From positions 1,096,519 through 1,160,518 of the forward strand of contig NZ_LJJC01000004.1 in assembly GCF_001420715.1 (NCBI RefSeq): DNA of 64,000 nucleotides, in the 5' to 3' direction. This document shows positions 7,592 to 16,625 of the stretch, piece after piece. The notes beneath the pieces are model-generated. The model saw only the letters and a program-made list of their open reading frames with translations. It had not been told where the DNA came from and made no database searches. The translations under genes and the position numbers were made by a program. The stretch is from Heyndrickxia shackletonii (GTDB lineage: Bacteria > Bacillota > Bacilli > Bacillales > Bacillaceae_C). Each line of letters opens with the position of its first letter. The stretch's first letter is position 1.

Positions 7592-9259
7592 ATGACACAA
7601 CCATGGTGGAAAAAAGCAGCAGTATATCAAATCTATCCGAAAAGTTTTTATGATACAACCGGGAACGGTTTGGGGGATATTCAAGGAGTAATAAGAAAGC
7701 TAGATTATTTAAAAAAGCTTGGGATTGATGTTATTTGGTTGACCCCAATCTATCAATCTCCACAACGTGATAATGGGTATGATATCAGTGACTATTATAA
7801 AATCTATGATGAATTTGGAACGATGGAGGATTTTGAACAGCTTTTACAAGAGGCACATCAGCGTGATATCAAAATTATCATGGATATTGTAGTGAATCAT
7901 ACATCGACAGAGCATGAATGGTTCAAGCAGGCCAGATCCTCTAAAGACAATCCATATCGTGATTATTATATATGGAAAGATGCGAAACCTAATGGAAGTG
8001 AGCCAACGAACTGGGAATCAAAATTTGGCGGATCAGCATGGAAGCTTGATGAACAAACTGGCCAATATTATTTGCATCTCTACGATGTATCCCAAGCTGA
8101 TTTAAATTGGGAGAACGAGGAGCTGCGGAAAAAAGTCTATGATATGATGCACTTCTGGTTTCAAAAAGGTGTAGATGGCTTCCGGTTAGATGTAATTAAT
8201 GTAATTTCGAAGGATCAGCGTTTCCCGGATGACCAAACAGGAGATGGGCGTAAGTTTTACACGGACGGCCCGCGAGTCCACGAATTTTTGAAAGAAATGA
8301 ATCGTGAGGTTTTTTCAAAATATGATGCTATGACAGTGGGAGAAATGTCTTCCACAACAATAGACAATTGTATTAAATACACCAATCCAGAGGAAAAAGA
8401 ATTAAGCATGACCTTTCATTTTCACCATTTAAAAGTGGATTATGCCAACGGTGAAAAGTGGTCGAACGCTGATTTTGACTTACTATCCTTAAAAAGAATT
8501 TTATCAAAGTGGCAGGTAGAAATGAACAAAGGCGGAGGATGGAATGCTTTATTTTGGTGTAATCATGACCAGCCGCGAATTGTGAGCCGCTATGGAAATG
8601 ACCGTGAATATTTAACGGAATCCGCAAAAATGCTCGCGACTGCCATTCACTTGATGCAAGGAACCCCTTATATTTATCAAGGGGAAGAAATTGGGATGAC
8701 GAATCCGAATTTTGAATCCATCGAAGATTATCGTGATGTAGAATCACATAATATGTATCGTTTGATGCTGGAACAAGGTTTAAGCGAAGAGGAAGTACTG
8801 GAGATTTTAAGACAAAAATCCCGTGATAATTCGCGGACACCTGTTCAATGGGATTCCAGTGAAAACGCTGGTTTTACCTCAGGGACACCTTGGATAAAAG
8901 TAGCGCAAAATTACAAGACATTAAATGTTGAGAATGCCATACAGGATCAAAATTCTGTTTTTTACCATTATCAAAAACTCATCCAGCTCCGTAAGGAATT
9001 TGATATTATCACAGATGGAGATTATGAATTACTTTTAGAGGATCATCCTGAAATATTTGCTTATATCCGAAATGGAGAAAATGAAAAACTGTTGGTAGTG
9101 AATAATTTTTACGGAAACGAAACAAGTTTTGAGTGTCCAAAAGATCTGTCCGGTTATTCAAGTGAGATTCTTCTTTCAAATTACGCGGATTCCGAAAATA
9201 ATGTTCAAACAATAATCTTAAGACCCTATGAATCCATTGTTTTTCACTTGAAAAAATAG
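7592..9259 (+). CDS. treA: Trehalose-6-phosphate hydrolase (phosphotrehalase)
   Basis: Cytosolic GH13 enzyme of 555 aa that splits trehalose-6-phosphate into glucose and glucose-6-phosphate. The barrel signatures are present: MDIVVNHTS (about 97), the nucleophile Asp200 in GVDGFRLDVIN, the acid/base Glu251 in MTVGEMSS, and the NHDQPR motif at 324-329. Length agrees with B. subtilis TreA (561 aa). The sequence ENPEK-like loop is replaced by IKYTNPEEKELSMTF, typical of the phosphotrehalase branch. The gene sits between treP and treR, which decides the substrate over a general alpha-glucosidase. A second GH13 gene begins at 63430. Confidence 0.92.
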   Translation: MTQPWWKKAAVYQIYPKSFYDTTGNGLGDIQGVIRKLDYLKKLGIDVIWLTPIYQSPQRDNGYDISDYYKIYDEFGTMEDFEQLLQEAHQRDIKIIMDIVVNHTSTEHEWFKQARSSKDNPYRDYYIWKDAKPNGSEPTNWESKFGGSAWKLDEQTGQYYLHLYDVSQADLNWENEELRKKVYDMMHFWFQKGVDGFRLDVINVISKDQRFPDDQTGDGRKFYTDGPRVHEFLKEMNREVFSKYDAMTVGEMSSTTIDNCIKYTNPEEKELSMTFHFHHLKVDYANGEKWSNADFDLLSLKRILSKWQVEMNKGGGWNALFWCNHDQPRIVSRYGNDREYLTESAKMLATAIHLMQGTPYIYQGEEIGMTNPNFESIEDYRDVESHNMYRLMLEQGLSEEEVLEILRQKSRDNSRTPVQWDSSENAGFTSGTPWIKVAQNYKTLNVENAIQDQNSVFYHYQKLIQLRKEFDIITDGDYELLLEDHPEIFAYIRNGENEKLLVVNNFYGNETSFECPKDLSGYSSEILLSNYADSENNVQTIILRPYESIVFHLKK

Positions 9260-9325
9260 AGTGATTGTAGAGCCCGTAAAATATCGGTAGAATAGAGAAA
9301 ACGATATTTTGAAAGGATTCTCAGC

Positions 9326-10042
9326 ATGAGAGTAAACAAGTTCTTATCTATCTACGAGGAAATTGTAGAACAAATCCAATCAGGCAAGCTAAAGCCAAAT
9401 GAGAAACTTTTATCCGAAAATGAACTAGTTGAAAAATATGATACCTCCCGCGAAACGATTCGCAAGGCGTTAAATTTACTTTCACAAAATGGTTATATTC
9501 AAAAGATCAAAGGTAAAGGATCCTTTGTTTTAGATGTTGGCCGTTTTGATTTTCCGGTTTCCGGGCTTGTAAGCTTTAAGGAAATTGCCCAGAAAACCGG
9601 GAAGCCATGGCGGACCATTGTCTATGAGTTGGAAGATATTAAACCGGACGACTACATCCAAAAGCAGTTGCATATTTCGAGTAAAGACAGTGTATGGAAG
9701 CTTGTTCGTGCCAGGGAATTGGAGCATGAACGGATTATCCTTGATAAGGATTTTATTTTGAAAAAAACAGTGCCATCCTTGACGAAAGAAATATGTGAAG
9801 GCTCCATATATGAATACATTGAGGGAGAACTCGGCCTTACCATTAGCTTCGCGAAAAAAGAAATTTCTGTCGATGAACCAACTGAGGAAGATCGGAAATA
9901 CTTAGATTTAAAAAACTATGAGCATGTTGTCGTTGTTAAAAACTATGTTTATCTAGAGGATACAAGTCTTTTTCAATATACGGAATCACGCCACCGCCTC
10001 GATAAATTTAAATTTGTCGACTTCGCGCGGCGCGGACAGTAG
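9326..10042 (+). CDS. treR: Trehalose operon repressor TreR (GntR/HutC family)
   Basis: A 238 aa repressor, the same length as B. subtilis TreR. A GntR-type winged HTH fills residues 1-70 (LLSENELVEKYDTSRETIRKAL), and a UTRA ligand-binding domain follows (about 85-230). Trehalose-6-phosphate is the known inducer of the family. The start is the ATG at 9326 after GAAAGGATT. The operators it should bind lie at 5895-5908 and 5933-5946. A terminator follows. Confidence 0.92.
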   Translation: MRVNKFLSIYEEIVEQIQSGKLKPNEKLLSENELVEKYDTSRETIRKALNLLSQNGYIQKIKGKGSFVLDVGRFDFPVSGLVSFKEIAQKTGKPWRTIVYELEDIKPDDYIQKQLHISSKDSVWKLVRARELEHERIILDKDFILKKTVPSLTKEICEGSIYEYIEGELGLTISFAKKEISVDEPTEEDRKYLDLKNYEHVVVVKNYVYLEDTSLFQYTESRHRLDKFKFVDFARRGQ

Positions 10043-10044
10043 GA

Positions 10045-10076
10045 AGCATTTGCCTTGCCGGGCAGGTGCTTTTTTT
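10045..10076 (+). terminator. treR terminator
   Basis: The stem agcatttgcc / ggcaggtgct with G-T pairs is followed by seven T. Confidence 0.8.
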
Positions 10077-10294
10077 AGTTATAAATGACTAAATCGGTCT
10101 ATTCCCAGTCCATTCGGTCCATTTAATTTTTATTCGTCAAATTGGTTTGACAAATACACAAACACTGCTCCTAAAACTTCACAATCCCTTAACAAAAAAA
10201 CTAGCAAAATTCCCATTATACGTGTTTTCCATTTGTATTAAACGTCTAAAATCAATAAAATGAAGGTATTGATCCATAGGAGGTATACATACTA

Positions 10295-10825
10295 ATGAAG
10301 TGGACTAAATTAATTGGCCTTTTCATCATAGGCGTATTTTTATTAGGGGCATGCAGTAACAATGATAGCCCAACGAACAAGAAAGCATCGGATAAACAAA
10401 CGGAATCACCTAACCAAGAGGTTACCGGCAATACAACAAAACCATCTTTAAAAGAGGACCAAAACGTCCCGGAAGCAGAGAAAAAAGCGTTGCTTGCGGT
10501 CACAGATCAGTACATTAAAGCCTTTAATGAGAAAAATTTAGATGCGTACATGGCCACCATTTCAAAAAATCCAACATCCTTTAAATATGACGAGGAAAAA
10601 GCTTATACGAAAAAAGTTTTTGACACAATGGATGTCAAAATGGAGCCGACTAAAATCACCGTAATCGGGTACAAGCCCAATAGTGCAAATGTTTATATAG
10701 CATTAAAAACAACTGTTGCTTCAAAAGGGGAAAAGGTTGTAAAAACAAGCAGACAAGTGAACACTTATCATAAAGAAAATGGACAGTGGAAACTGACTTC
10801 TATTATGGTAATGCAAACAAAGTAA
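10295..10825 (+). CDS. Putative lipoprotein with NTF2-like fold
   Basis: A 176 aa secreted protein. It starts with a lipoprotein signal (MKWTKLIGLFIIGVFLLGACS; the lipobox LGAC puts the lipidated Cys at 20). A Ser/Thr/Lys-rich linker follows to about residue 60, then a ~110 aa domain (ALLAVTDQYIKAFNEKNLDAYM ... ENGQWKLTSIMVMQ) that resembles SnoaL/DUF4440-type NTF2-like domains. No catalytic residue can be assigned. AGGAGG stands before the ATG. Function unknown; it is likely anchored to the outer face of the membrane. Confidence 0.75.
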   Translation: MKWTKLIGLFIIGVFLLGACSNNDSPTNKKASDKQTESPNQEVTGNTTKPSLKEDQNVPEAEKKALLAVTDQYIKAFNEKNLDAYMATISKNPTSFKYDEEKAYTKKVFDTMDVKMEPTKITVIGYKPNSANVYIALKTTVASKGEKVVKTSRQVNTYHKENGQWKLTSIMVMQTK

Positions 10826-10883
10826 TTAGGAAACCATACTTATAATAAAGGGAATCCTATAAGCAGCATCCGGTATATAAATG

Positions 10884-10912
10884 TTTACGCGGAAATTTTT
10901 TTCTTCTATAAT
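10884..10912 (+). promoter_or_regulatory. SigA promoter of the 6-phosphogluconate dehydrogenase gene
   Basis: TTTACG (10884-10889), 17 bp, TATAAT (10907-10912). The start codon is 41 bp downstream. Confidence 0.65.
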
Positions 10913-10952
10913 GAAGTTATTGTGAAAAAATATTTGAAGGGTGGCAGTTACA

Positions 10953-11849
10953 ATGCAAATCGGTATGGTTGGATTAGGGAAAATGGGATACCAGCTTTCC
11001 TTAAACCTAATGGAAAAAGGATATCAAGTATGTGCATTTGATGTAAATAAAGAGGCAGTTCAAAATATTTCTAATGAAGGTGCACAAGGTGCAGTAACTC
11101 TTAAAGAACTTGTTGCAAAGCTTGACCGTCCTCGCAAGATTTGGCTGATGGTTCCAGCGGGGGATATTACAGAACAAGTTTTTCAAGAACTTTTACCATT
11201 ATTAGATGAAAAAGATATCGTTATTGACGGTGGAAATGCGCATTATAAAGATTCGCTTCGCCGCTATGATGAAAGTAAAGAAAAAGGCGTATATTTCCTT
11301 GATTGCGGAACAAGCGGCGGTGTAGAAGGTGCACGTCACGGAGCATGTACGATGATCGGTGGAGATAAGGAAGCATTTGACCAAGTGGAAAATGTTTTTA
11401 AAGATATTTCCGTTGAAAAAGGTTATCTATATACCGGAAAAGCGGGCAGCGGACATTTCTTGAAAATGGTACATAACGGAATTGAATACGGTATGATGGC
11501 AGCAATCGCAGAAGGCTTCGAAATTCTGGAAAAAAGCCCATTTGACTACGAATACGAGAAAGTTTCTACTGTATGGAACAACGGTTCCGTTATCCGTTCT
11601 TGGTTAATGGAGCTTATGGAAAATGCCTTCTCGAAAGATGCGAAGCTAGATAAAATCAAAGGTGTTATGCATTCTTCTGGTGAAGGAAAATGGACGGTTG
11701 AAGCAGCATTAGACTTCCAAACCGCAGCACCAGTTATCGCGTTATCCTTGATGATGAGATATCGTTCACTAGAGGATGATACTTTTACAGGTAAAGTCGT
11801 TGCAGCTTTACGTAATGAATTTGGCGGACATGCCGTAGTAGAAAAATAA
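10953..11849 (+). CDS. gnd: Decarboxylating 6-phosphogluconate dehydrogenase, short (YqeC) type
   Basis: A 298 aa enzyme of the short 6PGDH class, related to B. subtilis YqeC. It oxidises 6-phosphogluconate to ribulose-5-phosphate and CO2 in the oxidative pentose phosphate route. The dinucleotide fold MQIGMVGLGKMG opens the protein, the substrate motif CGTSGGVEGARHGACTMIGG lies near 120, and KMVHNGIEYGMM with GKWTVEAALD supply catalytic and binding residues. ATG 10953 is chosen over GTG 10941 because the GAAGGGTGG site is then correctly spaced. The short class often prefers NAD; the cofactor here is inferred only. Confidence 0.88.
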   Translation: MQIGMVGLGKMGYQLSLNLMEKGYQVCAFDVNKEAVQNISNEGAQGAVTLKELVAKLDRPRKIWLMVPAGDITEQVFQELLPLLDEKDIVIDGGNAHYKDSLRRYDESKEKGVYFLDCGTSGGVEGARHGACTMIGGDKEAFDQVENVFKDISVEKGYLYTGKAGSGHFLKMVHNGIEYGMMAAIAEGFEILEKSPFDYEYEKVSTVWNNGSVIRSWLMELMENAFSKDAKLDKIKGVMHSSGEGKWTVEAALDFQTAAPVIALSLMMRYRSLEDDTFTGKVVAALRNEFGGHAVVEK

Positions 11850-11852
11850 TAG

Positions 11853-11880
11853 AAGCAGGCGGAGATTTCCGCCTGTTTTT
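11853..11880 (+). terminator. gnd terminator
   Basis: The stem caggcgga / tccgcctg is followed by gtttttgtgttttttt. Confidence 0.88.
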
Positions 11881-12000
11881 GTGTTTTTTTTAAGTGATTT
11901 TTCCGTTTTCATCTATTGATTTGCTAGGAAAAACCAATTATATGGACTAGACTTCATTAGAAATAATAGGATAGAATCAATTACAAGGAGGTGAATAAAA

Positions 12001-12315
12001 ATGGAAAACGAAATAAAAGAGATAATGTCTTTATTGGGAGAGATGAACAAAAAATTTGACGTGATTGACAAAAGATTTGATGAAATGGATAAAAGATTTG
12101 ATGCAATGGACAAAAGATTTGAAACCCTTGAAACGGAAGTAAAGGGCATGAAATCGGAGATGGAAACTGGCTTTAAGGACGTGCATAGAAAGCTTGATTC
12201 AATCCAATCAATTTGTCAAAGTCATAAATATGACCTAGACCTTTTTTATGAAAAGCAGCAAAAGCTTGAAAGAAAAGTAAATAAAGTCGAAAAAATTCAA
12301 GATAACCTATTTTAA
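12001..12315 (+). CDS. Small coiled-coil protein of unknown function
   Basis: A 104 aa, highly charged protein without signal peptide. Residues 12-45 hold three tandem 7-residue units of the form D-x-x-D-K-R-F (VIDKRFD, EMDKRFD, AMDKRFE), mirrored in the DNA by three near-identical 21 bp units. The remainder continues as a heptad coiled coil to the C-terminus. A strong AAGGAGG site precedes the ATG. Such proteins are common and annotated only as hypothetical; some resemble phage or tail-associated coiled coils. I do not recognise a function. Confidence 0.75.
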   Translation: MENEIKEIMSLLGEMNKKFDVIDKRFDEMDKRFDAMDKRFETLETEVKGMKSEMETGFKDVHRKLDSIQSICQSHKYDLDLFYEKQQKLERKVNKVEKIQDNLF

Positions 12316-12446
12316 TATCCTCTTTGTTTTTCAATAAAATAAACTTCGCAGAAAACCTCTAGATCAATCAAAAATCCAACTTTATCTAGATTTATTGGAA
12401 CAATTTTTATAAAATGGTAGCAAATACTTTTAAGGATGAGTTTAAA

Positions 12447-13289
12447 ATGAAAACTGCCATTGTCACAGACAGTACTGCATATATCCCAAAAGAAATTCGA
12501 GAAGAACTAAACATTCATATGATTCCGCTTAGTGTCATAATGAAAGGGGAAACGTATGAGGAGGAAGTAGATTTATTTGCAGATCAATTTTATGAAGAAG
12601 TAAAGCAATTAGACAAGCTTCCAACCTCCTCTCAGCCTTCAACTGGGAAATTCATAGAACTATTTGAAAAACTAGCTAAAGACCACGATGCCATCATTAG
12701 CATTCATTTGTCGAGCGGAATCAGCGGGACCTATCAAGGTGCTGTCACTGCCGGAACAATGGTGGAGGGCGTCAAAGTCTACCCTTATGATTCCGAAATA
12801 AGCTGTATGGCACAGGGGTTCTATGCAATTGATGCGGCAAAGCTTGCATTAGAAGGAAAATCTCCCGAGGAAATTCTCCTAAGACTTAATGAGCTAAAAG
12901 CATCTACACGAGCTTATTTTATGGCCGATGATCTTTCCCACCTCCAACGCGGAGGCCGTTTGTCCAGTGCCCAAGCGATGATTGGTAGCCTATTAAAAAT
13001 AAAGCCACTTCTTCACTTTGTCGATAAAGTCATCGTCCCTTTTGAAAAAATCCGAACAAGGAAAAAAGCGATGAATCGAATTGCCGAATTACTAGGTGAA
13101 GATGCTGCTAAAGGAATCCCATTAAAAGCGTCTATCATTCACGCAAATCGTGAAGAAGAAGCAATGGAATGGAAGTCTGAACTTGAAAAGCTATATCCAA
13201 ATGTTGATTTTTCCATCAGCTATTTTGGTCCTGTCATTGGAACCCATATCGGCGAAGGCGCGATGGGATTGACTTGGATGTTGAAATAA
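12447..13289 (+). CDS. degV: DegV family fatty-acid-binding protein
   Basis: A 280 aa cytosolic protein of the DegV (FakB-like) family, which binds a fatty acid and presents it to fatty acid kinase. The N-terminal IVTDSTAYIP, the TSQPSTGKF stretch (about 60), SSGISGTYQGA, and HIGEGAMGLTWM at the end are family signatures. Start ATG 12447 follows AAGGATGAG and gives the usual family N-terminus; an upstream ATG at 12414 adds 11 atypical residues. In B. subtilis degV lies directly after degU; here about 8 kb (HD-GYP, tre operon and others) separate them. Confidence 0.9.
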   Translation: MKTAIVTDSTAYIPKEIREELNIHMIPLSVIMKGETYEEEVDLFADQFYEEVKQLDKLPTSSQPSTGKFIELFEKLAKDHDAIISIHLSSGISGTYQGAVTAGTMVEGVKVYPYDSEISCMAQGFYAIDAAKLALEGKSPEEILLRLNELKASTRAYFMADDLSHLQRGGRLSSAQAMIGSLLKIKPLLHFVDKVIVPFEKIRTRKKAMNRIAELLGEDAAKGIPLKASIIHANREEEAMEWKSELEKLYPNVDFSISYFGPVIGTHIGEGAMGLTWMLK

Positions 13290-13299
13290 AATGGTAAAG

Positions 13300-13333
13300 C
13301 GCCATTCCAAGCAGGGAATGGCGTCTGCTTATT
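13300..13333 (+). terminator. Hairpin after degV
   Basis: The 9 bp stem cgccattcc / ggaatggcg lies 11 bp after the stop codon. The tail (tctgcttattt) is a weak T tract, so termination is uncertain. Confidence 0.5.
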
Positions 13334-13356
13334 TGGGCAATTATAGCCCCAAATGT

Positions 13357-13940
13357 GGACACAGGTTCCGTTATTTCAGTAATCAGCCTTGCTTTCAACA
13401 TGTTAGAGGACAGGCGTTCCGCTATTCGCAAAAATCATAAGGAAATCCCTGCTTTTTTGCAAAATAACGGAACGTCTGTCCGCAAACTTCGGAAAAAATG
13501 CCATTTGTCACAGATAACGGAAGCTGTGTCCTTTAATTGTTAGGAAACTAGTTTAACCGGACACAGGTTCCGTTATTTTCAGGAAAAAACCATGCTTTCA
13601 ACATGTTAGAGGACAGACGTTCCGCTATTCGCAAAAAATCATAAGGAAATCCCCGCTTGTTTGCAAAATAACGGAACGCCTGTCCGCAAACTTCGGAAAA
13701 AATGCCATTTTGTCACAGATAACGGAAGCTGTGTCCTTTAATTGGTTAGAACCTAATTTAACCGGACACTAGTTCCGTTATTTCAGGAAAAAACCATGCT
13801 TTCAACATGTTAGAGGACAGACGTTCCGCTATTCGCAAAAATCATAAGGAAATCCCCGCTTGTTTGCAAAATAACGGAACGTCTGTCCGCAAACTTCGGA
13901 AAAAATGCCATTTTGTCACAGATAACGGAACGGATGTCCT
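13357..13940. repeat. Three tandem copies of a ~200 bp nested-palindrome repeat
   Basis: Units start at 13357, 13559 and 13764 (202, 205 and 177 bp). Each has the order a, b, b', a', where a is GGACACAGGTTCCGTTAT, b is GGACAGACGTTCCGCTAT, and b' and a' are their reverse complements with one or two changes (first unit: 13357, 13408, 13464, 13514). The spacing between boxes is even (about 50-56 bp). Sequence between boxes is also conserved (for example aacatgttagagg). A fourth copy is at 36611-36786. It fills the gap between degV and comFA and has no coding potential that I trust. Confidence 0.9.
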
Positions 13941-14027
13941 CCAAATGAAAAATCTAACACCCTGAATTTCATCTGTTTCTTTTTTGAGTACATTCTAAAC
14001 AAAACAATTCCAAAGGAGTGACCCCAT

Positions 14028-15386
14028 TTGTCCACAGAATTACAAGCCTACCTTGCAGGCCGCAAATTGCTTCAAAGTGAAATCCCTCCCGATCTGCTAG
14101 AAGAGAATAATCTCATCTCATACCAAGACGGTATCACAAAGGAAAAAAATCAATGGAAATGTACTAGATGTGGAAACACCAACCAAAATCTATTTGCCAA
14201 TTATCCATGTGCACGGTGCAAACAACATTGCACTTATTGCCGAAATTGCATCATGATGGGGCGGGTTTCTACATGTACTCCTTTAATAGGCTGGAACGGG
14301 CCTGATCCAGAAATAGATCCAGAAGACATTCCTTTGCAATGGGACGGCCAGTTATCAAAAGGTCAACAACACGCCTCAGCTGCAGTTGTTAAAGCAATTC
14401 AATCTAATTCCGACATGTTGGTTTGGGCGGTCTGTGGCGCTGGAAAAACAGAGGTTCTATTTGCAGGGATCAATGAGGCACTCCGTAACGGACGACGTGT
14501 CTGCATCGCCACACCAAGAACGGATGTGGTACTTGAACTTGCCCCGCGCTTCCGTAAAGTTTTCCCGGCAACTACTATCTCAGCCCTTTACGGTGGCAGT
14601 GAGGAACGCCACCAATACGCACAACTTGTCATCTCGACCACCCACCAGCTTTTCCGCTTCGAAAATGCCTTCGATGTCATCATTGTTGATGAAGTCGATG
14701 CCTTTCCCTATACATTTGATAGAACTTTGCAATGGGCTGTCGAAAAAGCAGCACGTCAACCATCTGCAAAAATTCACTTAACAGCAACTCCAAGCACTAA
14801 ATGGCAAAAAGAATGCATGTCAGGCAATCGGGCACATGTCACTATACCGGCTCGTTTCCACAGGCGATCTCTCCCAGTCCCACAATTTAAATGGTGCGGA
14901 AACTGGCGAAAACCGATCGAAAAAGGCAAACTTCCAAGGATAGTGGAAAAATGGGTATCTGACCGCCTCCAAATTAACAAACAAGCTCTTGTTTTTTTAC
15001 CCAATATTAAGCTTATGGAAAAAGCGGCACCTCTCTTTCAAAAGCTCCATCCAAAAATCGAATCGGTCCATGCAGAAGACCAAAATCGAAAAGAAAAGGT
15101 TATGAGAATGCGTACAAAGGAAACACCTATACTATTAACTACTACTATTCTAGAACGAGGAGTCACCTTTCCAAATATAGATGTGGCTGTTGTGGGGGCA
15201 GAGGACCGAATTTTTACCGAGGCTGCCCTTGTCCAAATTTCCGGACGAGTTGGCCGAAGCGCAGATTACCCAACTGGGAATATCACTTTTTTTCACTATG
15301 GGCAATCAAGGGAAATGCTCAAAGCGCAAAACCATATTATCCGCATGAACCAAGAGGCGAGGAAAAGGGGGCTTATTGATGGCTGA
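14028..15386 (+). CDS. comFA: Competence DNA helicase ComFA
   Basis: A 452 aa superfamily-2 ATPase that helps pull transforming DNA across the membrane on its cytosolic side. A four-to-six Cys zinc finger is at residues 45-75 (CTRCGNT, CARCKQHCTYC). Walker A is CGAGKTE (about 136), the Walker B DEAD-type box is VDEVDAF, motif III is TATPS, and the C-terminal helicase half has TTTILERGVTFPNIDV and QISGRVGRS. The start is TTG 14028, 7 nt after AAAGGAGTG. comFC overlaps its 3' end, indicating coupled translation. Confidence 0.93.
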   Translation: MSTELQAYLAGRKLLQSEIPPDLLEENNLISYQDGITKEKNQWKCTRCGNTNQNLFANYPCARCKQHCTYCRNCIMMGRVSTCTPLIGWNGPDPEIDPEDIPLQWDGQLSKGQQHASAAVVKAIQSNSDMLVWAVCGAGKTEVLFAGINEALRNGRRVCIATPRTDVVLELAPRFRKVFPATTISALYGGSEERHQYAQLVISTTHQLFRFENAFDVIIVDEVDAFPYTFDRTLQWAVEKAARQPSAKIHLTATPSTKWQKECMSGNRAHVTIPARFHRRSLPVPQFKWCGNWRKPIEKGKLPRIVEKWVSDRLQINKQALVFLPNIKLMEKAAPLFQKLHPKIESVHAEDQNRKEKVMRMRTKETPILLTTTILERGVTFPNIDVAVVGAEDRIFTEAALVQISGRVGRSADYPTGNITFFHYGQSREMLKAQNHIIRMNQEARKRGLIDG

Positions 15387-16080
15387 TTATTGCCTGCTGT
15401 GCTCTGTCTATTTAGTTCCAAGAATTACATGGATCTTTTTTTCTTTTCAGCATGAGGAAGCTTTTCTTTGTACTGATTGCAGGAAAAAACTCAGCAAAAT
15501 ATCTGGGAAAACATGTGAAAAGTGTTGCCGACCTCTGGATAAGCTTTCACCTGAATTCGTACAAAATAATTTATGTTTAGACTGTGTTCGCTGGGAAGAG
15601 GATCCGGAATGGAGCGGCATTTTAGAAAAAAATGTTTCCATATATGAATACAATGATTTTTTCAAGGATCTATTATCCAGGTTCAAATTTAGAGGAGACT
15701 ATGTCTTAGCAAAGGTCTTCGCACAAGATATTTATAAAATAACAAAATCCTTCAATTATGACCACATCGTCCCCATTCCGCTAAGCGAAGAACGTCTATT
15801 AGAAAGAGGCTTCAGCCAAGCAGAAGCGCTTATCGTGGAAGCTGAGCTCCAACCATACCATGCCCTTACACGAATACATACCGAAAAACAATCGAAAAAA
15901 TCTCGCCACGAACGAATCCATATAGAAAATGTTTTTCAGGCAGTGGAACCTGTCCAGGGTAAATCCATTCTTCTTATCGATGATATATACACTACCGGTT
16001 CCACTATTAGACATGCCGCCAAAACACTAAAAAATGCTGGTGCAAAATTTGTCGTCTCTTTTACAATAGCGAGAGGATAA
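15379..16080 (+). CDS. comFC: Competence phosphoribosyltransferase-like protein ComFC
   Basis: A 233 aa protein of the ComF/GntX family. It has a Cys-rich N-terminus (CLLC, CTDCRKKL, CEKCCRPL, LCLDC) that probably binds zinc, and a phosphoribosyltransferase fold with the PRPP motif ILLIDDIYTTGSTI near residue 200. It is needed for single-strand DNA uptake in transformation. ATG 15379 lies inside the end of comFA (8 nt overlap); TTG 15376 is possible but less likely. The usual comFB between comFA and comFC is missing here and is found at 29206. Confidence 0.9.
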   Translation: MADYCLLCSVYLVPRITWIFFSFQHEEAFLCTDCRKKLSKISGKTCEKCCRPLDKLSPEFVQNNLCLDCVRWEEDPEWSGILEKNVSIYEYNDFFKDLLSRFKFRGDYVLAKVFAQDIYKITKSFNYDHIVPIPLSEERLLERGFSQAEALIVEAELQPYHALTRIHTEKQSKKSRHERIHIENVFQAVEPVQGKSILLIDDIYTTGSTIRHAAKTLKNAGAKFVVSFTIARG

Positions 16081-16104
16081 ACAAATGAAAAATCTATCCG
16101 ATAT
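16078..16104 (+). promoter_or_regulatory. SigD-type promoter of yvyF
   Basis: TAAA (16078-16081), 15 bp, TCCGATAT (16097-16104). The TAAA overlaps the comFC stop codon. Confidence 0.82.
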
Positions 16105-16143
16105 AATAAATAGAAAGAAAATGTCATTCAGGAGGAATTCAAA

Positions 16144-16542
16144 ATGGCAGGCTTAGAAAATTGCCCTAAATGCGGTAACCTATTCGTGAAAAATAATCTT
16201 CGCGACGTATGCGAAAATTGCTATAAAGAAGAAGAGAAAAAATATGAGCTAGTATCAAAATTTTTAAGAAAACGTGAAAATAGAGCGGCTATGATCACAA
16301 CTATCGTAGAAGCAACACAAGTAGAAGAAGAACTTATTTATAAATGGGTGAAAAAAGGTCGACTTCATACCACACATTTTCCAAACTTAGGTTACCCATG
16401 CAGTAAATGTGGAACTCTTATAAAAGAGGGAAAACTTTGCAAATCATGTACCTCGGAAATAAAAAAAGATTTAAGTCACTTCGATGAAACGGAAAAACTA
16501 AAAGTCGAAAATACAAGACATCAAACCTATTTAAGCAAATAG
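16144..16542 (+). CDS. yvyF: Flagellar operon protein YvyF
   Basis: A 132 aa small cytosolic protein matching the YvyF family found only in flagellar operons. It has a Cys motif at each end (CPKCGNLF with CENC; CSKCGTLI with CKSC), likely two zinc knuckles, and a helical centre (TTIVEATQVEEELIYKWVKKG) that looks like a degenerate MerR-type helix-turn-helix. The start follows AGGAGG. It heads the block that continues with flgM and has its own SigD-like promoter. The molecular role is unknown. Confidence 0.88.
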   Translation: MAGLENCPKCGNLFVKNNLRDVCENCYKEEEKKYELVSKFLRKRENRAAMITTIVEATQVEEELIYKWVKKGRLHTTHFPNLGYPCSKCGTLIKEGKLCKSCTSEIKKDLSHFDETEKLKVENTRHQTYLSK

Positions 16543-16555
16543 GAAAAATAAACTA

Positions 16556-16582
16556 TAAAACATCTGCTAAATCTTCCGATAT
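16556..16582 (+). promoter_or_regulatory. SigD-type promoter of flgM
   Basis: TAAA (16556-16559), 15 bp, TCCGATAT (16575-16582). This lets SigD drive its own anti-sigma factor. Confidence 0.82.
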
Positions 16583-16625
16583 AATAAGAAGAAGCATATA
16601 CGTTCGTACGAAAGGGGCGTAGACA

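Noticed and set aside
13355-13543. Short open frame inside the repeat array
   Set aside because: It lies wholly within repeat unit 1, has no ribosome site, and its reading frame is not kept in units 2 and 3.
13357-13940. CRISPR array
   Set aside because: Units are ~200 bp with conserved spacers and internal palindromes; no cas genes are present.
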